64,000 nucleotides of DNA from Marinomonas sargassi (lineage in GTDB: Bacteria > Pseudomonadota > Gammaproteobacteria > Pseudomonadales > Marinomonadaceae), in the NCBI RefSeq assembly GCF_025716875.1, contig NZ_JAOVZB010000006.1, positions 205,054-269,053 of the forward strand, written 5' to 3'. Position numbers and translations under genes: made by a program. The notes beneath the pieces were generated by a model, which was not told where the DNA came from, did not search any database, and saw only the letters and a list, made by a program, of their open reading frames with translations. Below, in pieces: positions 58,345 through 64,000 of the stretch; positions within the stretch are counted from its first letter, which is position 1, and the number at the start of each line of letters is the position of its first letter.

Positions 58345-58417
58345 TCACAGAAAATAATTAGACACTTAACGTTCAACTTGAACACTCAGCAATTTTTGCA
58401 CTATTTAAGAGGCACAT

Positions 58418-59431
58418 ATGACAATTAAAGTAGCTATCAACGGTTATGGACGCATCGGACGCAACACTCTTAGAGCTTTATACGAGTCAGGTAAGCGCGA
58501 TCAAATTCAAATCGTTGCAATCAATGATCTTGGCGATTCTAAAACAAATGCTCACCTAACTAAGTACGATACAGTTCACGGTCGCTTCGGTGAAGAAGTA
58601 ACATTTGATGACGAAGCTTTATATGTCAATCAAGACAAAATCCTTACTTTCTCTGAGCGTAACCCTGCAGACCTACCATGGGCTGACCTAGGCGTAGATG
58701 TTGTTTATGAATGCACAGGCTTCTTTACAACAAAAGAGAAAGCAAGCGCGCATATTTCTGCTGGTGCAAAAAAAGTAATCATTTCAGCACCAGGTAAAGA
58801 AGTTGACGCTACTGTCGTATATGGCGTTAACCAAGATGTTTTAACATCTGACATGACAGTTATCTCAAACGCTTCTTGTACAACTAACTGTTTAGCACCT
58901 GTTGCTAAGCCACTGAGTGATAAGCTAGGCATCGAAAGCGGTCTAATGACAACTATCCACGCTTACACAAACGATCAACGCTTATCAGATGTTTACCACG
59001 AAGACTTGTACCGCGCTCGTGCTGCTGCAATGAACATGATTCCAAGTAAAACAGGTGCCGCTGCTGCTGTTGGCTTAGTTGTTCCTGAGTTAGTAGGTAA
59101 ATTTGATGGTATGGCTGTTCGTGTACCAACAATCAACGTATCCCTTGTTGATTTAACTTTCTTAGCACCACGTGAAACTTCTGTAGAAGAAGTTAATAAA
59201 ATCATTGAAGACGCAATCAAAGCAGATCCAGTTCTTGCTGAAGTATTGCACATCAACCACGATCCTCTTGTGTCTTCTGATTTCAACCACAGCACTTACA
59301 CATCGAACTTTGATGCGACTCAAACTCGCGTTCAAGGCAAGCTTGTTAAAATCATGGCTTGGTACGATAATGAGTGGGGGTTCTCGAACCGCATGCTAGA
59401 CAACACAATCGCTCTAGTAAATGCAAAATAA
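58418..59431 (+). CDS. gap: glyceraldehyde-3-phosphate dehydrogenase, type I
   Basis: A 337-residue NAD-linked GAPDH. The Rossmann start [17 protein letters not shown], the catalytic [13 protein letters not shown] (Cys near residue 153) and NEWGFSNRM are typical. It acts after the Entner-Doudoroff split and in lower glycolysis. It shares a HexR-controlled divergent region with edd, as in Pseudomonas and Shewanella, and pyk follows. A short GC hairpin after it (59444-59467) may attenuate read-through. Confidence 0.95.
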   Translation: MTIKVAINGYGRIGRNTLRALYESGKRDQIQIVAINDLGDSKTNAHLTKYDTVHGRFGEEVTFDDEALYVNQDKILTFSERNPADLPWADLGVDVVYECTGFFTTKEKASAHISAGAKKVIISAPGKEVDATVVYGVNQDVLTSDMTVISNASCTTNCLAPVAKPLSDKLGIESGLMTTIHAYTNDQRLSDVYHEDLYRARAAAMNMIPSKTGAAAAVGLVVPELVGKFDGMAVRVPTINVSLVDLTFLAPRETSVEEVNKIIEDAIKADPVLAEVLHINHDPLVSSDFNHSTYTSNFDATQTRVQGKLVKIMAWYDNEWGFSNRMLDNTIALVNAK

Positions 59432-59443
59432 TTGAACGAATTC

Positions 59444-59470
59444 AAAGGCTGCGCAAACGCAGCCTTTATC
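59444..59470 (+). terminator. weak terminator or processing hairpin between gap and pyk
   Basis: AAAGGCTGCG (59444-59453) pairs with CGCAGCCTTT (59458-59467) around CAAA. Only three T follow, so read-through into pyk is likely. Confidence 0.6.
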
Positions 59471-59516
59471 GTTCCATATCTCTCATTTCAAGCTACTCTA
59501 ATCTTTGGTAAATAAA

Positions 59517-60956
59517 ATGACTCGCAGAACAAAAATTGTTGCAACTTTAGGTCCCGCTTCTAGCTCTCCAGAAATGATCGAAAAACTGATCTTAGCTGGT
59601 GCGAATGTTTTCCGTCTTAACTTCTCTCACGGTCAACCAGAAGACCATATCAACCGAGCAGAACTTATTCGTGAGATGGCAAAAAAGAACAACCGCCATA
59701 TTGCAATTCTTGGAGACTTACAAGGTCCAAAAATCCGTATTGCTCGGTTCAAAAACACTAAAGTTGAGCTACAAGACGGCGCACAATTTATTCTTGATGT
59801 TGGGTTTGATAAAAATGCCGGCGATGAAACTCGCGTTGGTATTGACTACCCTCAATTAGCTGAAGACTCAGAGCCTGGCAACATCCTTCTTCTTGATGAT
59901 GGTCGAGTTGTACTTGAAGTACTTGAAGTAAAAGGCATGGAAGTTATCACCAAAGTTATTGTTGGTGGCCCTCTTTCAAACAACAAAGGTATCAACCGCC
60001 AAGGTGGTGGTCTTTCCGCTGCTGCATTAACTGAAAAAGATAAAGCAGACATCATCACAGCCGCTGCACTACAAGCAGACTACCTTGCTGTTTCTTTTCC
60101 GCGTAGCGCTGAAGACCTTCATGAAGCACGTGCACTTGCCGAAGCTGCTGGCTTAAAAGCTGGTATCGTTTCTAAAGTTGAACGCGCAGAAGCGGTTGCT
60201 GACAACGAAACTCTAGATGCAATCATCCTAGCCTCTGACGCCGTTATGGTGGCACGTGGTGATCTAGGTGTTGAAATTGGCGATGCTGAACTAATCGGTG
60301 TACAAAAGCACATGATCAAACGCTGCCGTCAATTGAACCGTCCAGTTATTACTGCGACACAAATGATGGAAACCATGATCACTAGTGCAATGCCAACTCG
60401 TGCAGAAGTGTTTGACGTTGCCAACGCTGTACTAGACGGTACTGACGCAGTAATGCTGTCGGCTGAAACAGCTGCTGGCGCCTACCCTGAAGAAGTTATT
60501 AACACAATGAATCGTGTTTGTTTAGGTGCTGAGAAGCAACCTCAAATCAAACGTTCTAAACACCGTGTCGACTTCACATTCACAAACGTTGATGAAACTA
60601 TGGCAATGTCTGCTATGTACGCAGCAAACCATTTAGAAGGCGTTAAAGCCATCATCAGTTTAACTGAGTCTGGTACAACACCATTACTGATGTCTCGTAT
60701 TAGCTCTGGCTTACCAATCTTCGCTCTTTCGCCAAGCCAAAAAACATTGAACAAAGTAAACCTTTACCGTGGTGTAACTCCAATCGAGTTTTGCTCTAAA
60801 GAGTTCAATATAGACACAATCATTTCTGGCTTAGTAGATACTGTAAAAGATTTAGGTCACATCCAAGAAGGTGATTTAGTTATCGTCACTAAAGGCGACC
60901 ATTTGGTAAGTCATGGTACGACTAACATGATGAAAGTTGTTAAAGTAGGCGCTTAA
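59517..60956 (+). CDS. pykA: pyruvate kinase
   Basis: A 479-residue pyruvate kinase (PEP plus ADP to pyruvate plus ATP), length as E. coli Pyk[25 protein letters not shown] and RLNFSHG open the barrel, DLQGPKIRI follows, and the active-site stretch is [20 protein letters not shown] then [24 protein letters not shown] complete the core. The ATG at 59517 is preferred to a TTG at 59505. It follows gap and is probably in the HexR regulon by read-through. Confidence 0.95.
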   Translation: MTRRTKIVATLGPASSSPEMIEKLILAGANVFRLNFSHGQPEDHINRAELIREMAKKNNRHIAILGDLQGPKIRIARFKNTKVELQDGAQFILDVGFDKNAGDETRVGIDYPQLAEDSEPGNILLLDDGRVVLEVLEVKGMEVITKVIVGGPLSNNKGINRQGGGLSAAALTEKDKADIITAAALQADYLAVSFPRSAEDLHEARALAEAAGLKAGIVSKVERAEAVADNETLDAIILASDAVMVARGDLGVEIGDAELIGVQKHMIKRCRQLNRPVITATQMMETMITSAMPTRAEVFDVANAVLDGTDAVMLSAETAAGAYPEEVINTMNRVCLGAEKQPQIKRSKHRVDFTFTNVDETMAMSAMYAANHLEGVKAIISLTESGTTPLLMSRISSGLPIFALSPSQKTLNKVNLYRGVTPIEFCSKEFNIDTIISGLVDTVKDLGHIQEGDLVIVTKGDHLVSHGTTNMMKVVKVGA

Positions 60957-60972
60957 TAATAAGGGCATAACC

Positions 60973-61428
60973 GTGCAACAGAAAACAACTACGACACCAG
61001 AGCGCAAAAATGTCGCTCTGGTTGCCCATGATAATATGAAGCCAAATCTCATAGAATGGGCAGAAAAGCATAAGGATAGATTGGTTAAACACAATCTACT
61101 GGCTACTGGTACAACAGGGAATTTATTACAGAAGCAATTAAATGTTCCTGTTCAGTCCCTTATTAGTGGTCCTTTAGGTGGTGACCAACAACTAGGCGGC
61201 ATGATTGCAGAAGGAAAGATTGATGTATTGATCTTCTTCTGGGACCCATTTGAACCAATGCCACATGATCCAGACATAAAAGCATTGCTACGTGTAGCTG
61301 CAGTTTGGAATATTCCTATTGCTTGTAGCGTTTCATCTGCTAACTTTCTAGTTACTTCGCCATTATTTGAAAATACATTCGAAAGGCAAATACCAGATTA
61401 CGAGAAATACCTCCAAGAGCGACTTTAA
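60973..61428 (+). CDS. mgsA: methylglyoxal synthase
   Basis: A 151-residue enzyme that turns dihydroxyacetone phosphate into methylglyoxal and phosphate, a bypass relieving sugar-phosphate build-up. Catalytic residues line up with E. coli numbering: Asp71 in GGDQQLGG, His98 and Asp101 in MPHDPDI. Start is GTG with AAGGG seven bases upstream. It lies 16 bases after pyk, an informative link between lower glycolysis and this overflow route. A terminator overlaps its stop codon. Confidence 0.94.
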   Translation: MQQKTTTTPERKNVALVAHDNMKPNLIEWAEKHKDRLVKHNLLATGTTGNLLQKQLNVPVQSLISGPLGGDQQLGGMIAEGKIDVLIFFWDPFEPMPHDPDIKALLRVAAVWNIPIACSVSSANFLVTSPLFENTFERQIPDYEKYLQERL

Positions 61429-61444
61429 GTCGCTCTTCTTTTTT
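61415..61444 (+). terminator. terminator overlapping the mgsA stop
   Basis: AAGAGCGACTT pairs with AAGTCGCTCTT (61415-61437), then CTTTTTT. The stop codon lies in the loop. Confidence 0.9.
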
Positions 61445-61626
61445 AAAAACTTCCAGCTCAAAACTTCTCCAAAGCTCGATGTTACGATCAAAATCCGCTA
61501 TATTAACCGCCATAAATAATGACGAAAGTACTTTAAAAGTACCTAACAACTACCCAAAATAACATTTAGATTTTCAACATCCCCCTCGTATACCTCGTTG
61601 AACATCCTCTAAATAGGAGAAAAATT

Positions 61627-62118
61627 TTGCAAGCAGACGTTGCCCTAATCATGGGATCAAAAAGTGATTGGCCTACTATGGAAAGTGCCGCTGAAATTAT
61701 GGATACACTTGGTGTTAGCTACCATGTAGAAGTGGTTTCCGCCCATAGAACACCTGTTAAACTTGCAGAATTCTCAGAAAGTGCTGCAGACAATGGCTTT
61801 AAAGTCATTATTGGTGGTGCTGGTGGTGCTGCGCATTTACCCGGAATGGTTGCCGCTCACACACACCTTCCAGTTCTGGGTGTGCCTGTACAAAGTAAAG
61901 CCCTAAGCGGTATGGATAGCCTTTTATCTATAGCACAAATGCCTAAAGGTGTTGCTGTAGGAACATTAGCAATCGGTACATCTGGTGCGTTCAATGCGGG
62001 TTTACTTGCCTGCCAAATACTCTCATTAAATAACCCAGAGCTTGTGAAGAAAATTCAAGCCTTTAGGAACAAGCAAACAGAAACCGTTCTATCAAATCCA
62101 GATCCACGAGAGGTGTAA
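61627..62118 (+). CDS. purE: N5-carboxyaminoimidazole ribonucleotide mutase
   Basis: A 163-residue class I PurE that moves the carboxylate of N5-CAIR to give CAIR in purine synthesis. [19 protein letters not shown] and [12 protein letters not shown] are the family's conserved sites. Start is TTG with GGAG seven bases upstream, which gives normal length. purK follows three bases after the stop, the usual pair. Confidence 0.95.
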   Translation: MQADVALIMGSKSDWPTMESAAEIMDTLGVSYHVEVVSAHRTPVKLAEFSESAADNGFKVIIGGAGGAAHLPGMVAAHTHLPVLGVPVQSKALSGMDSLLSIAQMPKGVAVGTLAIGTSGAFNAGLLACQILSLNNPELVKKIQAFRNKQTETVLSNPDPREV

Positions 62119-62121
62119 TCT

Positions 62122-63198
62122 ATGTCTGCTTTATGGGTTTTAGGAGCTGGGCAATTAGGTGCTATGTTAAAACAAGCAGGGACACCACTAGGTGTTGATG
62201 TTCGCCCTGTTGATATTGAGTCCACCGAGACTTTACCCCTAGATGAAAATGATATTGTAACGGCTGAGCGCGAAGAATGGCCAGAAACTGTTGCTACAAA
62301 ACAGCTTGCTACACATAGCAACTTTGTTAACTTAGACACTTTCCCACAGCTAGCTGATAGGCTAACTCAAAAGCAATGGCTGGATAAATTAGAGCTTGCT
62401 ACAGCGCCTTGGTTCCCTGTAAAAAACGATTCTACAGCTCAATATGCCTATGACACCTTAGGCGAACGCGTTCTAATGAAACGTCGACGCGGTGGATATG
62501 ATGGTAAAGGCCAATATTGGTTAAAAGCATCAGAAAACACTCAGATACCAAATGATTGGAAAGGCGCAGCTATCGCTGAACAAGCAATTAACTTTGACGA
62601 AGAGATGTCTCTCGTTGGCGTTCGCGGTAAAGACGGCCAGTGCTATTTTTACCCTCTAACCTTGAACTTACATATCAATGGAATCCTTTACGCTTCTGTC
62701 TCTCCTCTAAAGCGCCTATCCCCATTACAAGGCAAGGCGGAAGCAATGCTAAGTAAGCTCATGGAAGCATTAGATTATGTAGGCGTTATGGCAATGGAAT
62801 GTTTCCGTGTTGGCGATGAACTGCTGATAAATGAGTTAGCCCCTAGAGTTCACAACAGCGGCCATTGGACTCAAGCAGGAGCAACAACCTGCCAATTTGA
62901 AAACCATGTTAGAGCAGTCACTGGACTTCCATTAGCGCCAACAGCAGTAAAAAACCAAAGTATGATGGTCAACCTGATTGGTGTCGATGTCGATTATGAT
63001 TGGCTAAACATTGAAGGCCTAGAGCTATATTGGTACAAAAAATCTGTTCGCCCAGGAAGAAAAGTAGGACACCTTAACATGTGTTCCGGAGACTTAGAGA
63101 AACTACAGTCCATGCTTTCTAACTTGAACGAAAAACTGCCAGAACCATACCCGCAAGCTCTAGAGTGGCTAAGCAAAAACCTTCCAGAAACAATCTAA
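62122..63198 (+). CDS. purK: N5-carboxyaminoimidazole ribonucleotide synthase
   Basis: A 358-residue ATP-grasp enzyme that carboxylates AIR to N5-CAIR using bicarbonate and ATP. LGAGQLGAMLKQAG opens the fold, VLMKRRRGGYDGKGQYW is the ATP-grasp loop, and NELAPRVHNSGHWTQAGATTCQFENHVRAVTGLP is the diagnostic C-terminal block. It is coupled to purE. No clear terminator lies directly after it. Confidence 0.95.
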   Translation: MSALWVLGAGQLGAMLKQAGTPLGVDVRPVDIESTETLPLDENDIVTAEREEWPETVATKQLATHSNFVNLDTFPQLADRLTQKQWLDKLELATAPWFPVKNDSTAQYAYDTLGERVLMKRRRGGYDGKGQYWLKASENTQIPNDWKGAAIAEQAINFDEEMSLVGVRGKDGQCYFYPLTLNLHINGILYASVSPLKRLSPLQGKAEAMLSKLMEALDYVGVMAMECFRVGDELLINELAPRVHNSGHWTQAGATTCQFENHVRAVTGLPLAPTAVKNQSMMVNLIGVDVDYDWLNIEGLELYWYKKSVRPGRKVGHLNMCSGDLEKLQSMLSNLNEKLPEPYPQALEWLSKNLPETI

Positions 63199-63434
63199 TC
63201 AAAACCTTACTTGGGGCAGCCAATCTGACTGCTCCAAGTCATTCCGGCTATTCTCAGGCGCACCGATTCTACACAAGAGCAACCATAGCCAAACTATAAT
63301 CATGTTAGCTAATGATATAGGCTTATCAACCTCTACTGCTTGTTGACTACACCACCACTCTTCTAAAACCCAAAAGCAAAAGAACCTAATCCTAGCCCTC
63401 CTATACTAAAACTTATCCTATGATCACCATTACA
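63199..63434. other. intergenic stretch after purK without a recognised feature
   Basis: No gene or strong hairpin is seen here. It separates purK from the converging 5S-derived array and rRNA operon. Confidence 0.5.
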
Positions 63435-63550
63435 GATTTACCTTGTAGGGAACCCTACACCACCATCGGCGATGGTGAGCCCCTGCGGCGAATAAAGAGC
63501 CATCTCTGAGATCGGGATAGGGTCGGTAGTTCAACGCCTTCATAGCGATC
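63435..63550 (-). pseudogene. decayed 5S rRNA copy
   Basis: On the minus strand the order of 5S landmarks survives: GTTGAAC-ACC, CTATCCCGATCTCAGA (5S: CCCATCCCGAACTCAGA), then CCATCGCCGATGGTGGTGTAGGG (5S: CCATCGCCGATGGTAGTGTGGG). Extra bases lie before the CCATCGCC block, and the 3' GAGAGTAGGTC segment is ruined. It is about 115 bases long and too diverged to be functional. Confidence 0.75.
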
Positions 63551-63586
63551 AGATAATTTAAACTTCCAAGCACTTTTTCCACGCAC

Positions 63587-63617
63587 AAAAAACTGACAGC
63601 AATGCTATCAGGGCTTC
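63587..63617 (-). terminator. second copy of the rRNA-operon terminator
   Basis: CTGACAGC (63593-63600) pairs with GCTATCAG (63604-63611), with TTTTTT following on the minus strand. It is a near duplicate of the hairpin next to the intact 5S, but has lost part of the outer stem. Confidence 0.7.
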
Positions 63618-63637
63618 TGCTGTTTTTGCTTGGTAGT

Positions 63638-63680
63638 GAGTTAGTCTCACATGCGTATCCTGTAGAGAGTCCCACACTGG
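63638..63680 (-). repeat. 5S-tail-like repeat, copy B
   Basis: A 43-base unit that matches copy C at 40 of 43 positions. On the minus strand it keeps AGTGTGGGA and CATGTGAGA of the 5S 3' end, with CTCTCTACAGGATACG between. Confidence 0.75.
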
Positions 63681-63704
63681 CATTGTGTTTTCATACGCAT
63701 AAAC

Positions 63705-63742
63705 GAAAAAAACCCACCCGGCAGTGCAGGATGGGGTTTCTC
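63705..63742 (-). terminator. terminator-like hairpin in the 5S array
   Basis: On the minus strand GAAACCCCATCC and GGGTGGGTTT form a stem with small bulges, followed by seven T. Confidence 0.6.
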
Positions 63743-63750
63743 TTAATTTA

Positions 63751-63805
63751 AAGCTGAAGGTTGAGTTACTCTCACATGCGTATCCTGTAGAGAGTCCCGC
63801 ACTGT
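63751..63805 (-). repeat. 5S-tail-like repeat, copy C
   Basis: On the plus strand AAGCT...GAGTTACTCTCACATG parallels the 3' end of the intact 5S (AAGCTTGACG...CTACTCTCACATG), then shares TATCCTGTAGAGAGTCCC with copy B. Probably the truncated end of a former 5S gene. Confidence 0.7.
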
Positions 63806-63872
63806 CGCGGTATTTTGGTTTTCTCTTAGTCTCTTCCTGATGCTTTCTTCCGAGCACTTTTCTTCCGCACAC

Positions 63873-63905
63873 AAAAAAGCCCTGACAGCGATGCTATCAG
63901 GGCTT
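63873..63905 (-). terminator. rRNA operon terminator after 5S
   Basis: AAGCCCTGACAGC (63877-63889) pairs with GCTATCAGGGCTT (63893-63905), with one G-T pair. On the minus strand six T follow, directly behind the 5S gene. Confidence 0.88.
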
Positions 63906-63917
63906 CCATTGTTTAAA

Positions 63918-64000
63918 GCTTGACGACGACCTACTCTCACATGGGATCCCCCACACTACCATCGGCGATGGCGCTTTTCACTTCTGAGTTCGGGATGGGA
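63918..64000 (-). rRNA. rrf: 5S rRNA, 3' part (continues beyond the window)
   Basis: The minus strand reads TCCCATCCCGAACTCAGAAG, CGCCGATGGTAGTGTGGGG and CATGTGAGAGTAGG, the conserved 3' two thirds of bacterial 5S rRNA, ending GTCGTCAAGC, which would close helix I with the 5' end. About 83 bases are present; the remaining 5' 30-35 bases and, presumably, the 23S and 16S genes lie beyond position 64000. Confidence 0.95.

Noticed and set aside
63430..63940. Three overlapping minus-strand open frames near the right end
   Set aside because: They run through 5S-derived repeats and terminators; the shared peptide GLSTGYACE simply reflects the DNA repeat.

Overview
The window looks like a chromosomal segment of a marine gammaproteobacterium of the Oceanospirillales, most like Marinomonas. 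This is inferred from gene content, moderate AT-richness, an intact algU-mucABCD cluster and a HexR/Entner-Doudoroff locus. I could run no database search. Almost everything is core chromosome. I see no insertion sequence, prophage, CRISPR array or tRNA gene. One rRNA operon enters at the right edge on the minus strand.

Region by region: 46-4293 is an accessory-looking unit. Three minus-strand genes (small secreted protein, fatty-acid-hydroxylase-family membrane enzyme, DUF4856-type secreted protein) diverge from a plus-strand ArsP_2/DUF2899 metal transporter, and two Fur-box-like sites lie between them. 4359-9476 holds hisC, lysS, prfB (with its programmed +1 frameshift), zapA, 6S RNA and the 5-formyl-THF cyclo-ligase gene. 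9535-10754 is a traF-like outer-membrane gene broken by a stop and a frameshift. 10980-14264 is a four-gene Kdo operon (kdsD-kdsA-kdsC-kdsB). 14393-15475 is znuA with a very long His/Asp/Glu repeat and a Zur box. 15666-18683 carries a NUDIX hydrolase, a DUF2927 protein, hemE and a PII gene. 18763-21871 is a polar amino-acid ABC importer.

22545-37155 is rich in nitrogen and arginine functions: NAD-glutamate dehydrogenase, astC/argD-type aminotransferase, glnE, a CYTH protein, argE and argA, with sbmA and a small YjfB-like gene between them. 37228-41391 is rpoE/algU-rseA-rseB-rseC-mucD with a candidate sigma-E autoregulatory promoter. 41624-43967 is nadB (with a sevenfold 9-bp repeat) facing ygfX-sdhE. 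44245-52434 is a polyol catabolic cluster: ABC importer, arabinitol/mannitol-type dehydrogenase, AraC regulator and xylulokinase. It is best read as D-arabitol use and sits between sdhE and ygfZ, which are often neighbours elsewhere. 52586-55140 holds ygfZ, ung and a phosphotransferase. 55230-61428 is hexR, edd, gap, pyk and mgsA, with three HexR operators between edd and gap. 61627-63198 is purE-purK.

The last 600 bases form an unusual array on the minus strand: the 3' part of a 5S rRNA gene, its terminator, two short 5S-tail-like repeats each next to another terminator-like hairpin, and a decayed near-full-length 5S copy.

Points most worth a second look are the Fur-boxed metal unit, the decaying 5S/terminator array, the in-frame repeat tracts in NadB and ZnuA, the traF-like pseudogene and the likely D-arabitol specificity of the polyol cluster.
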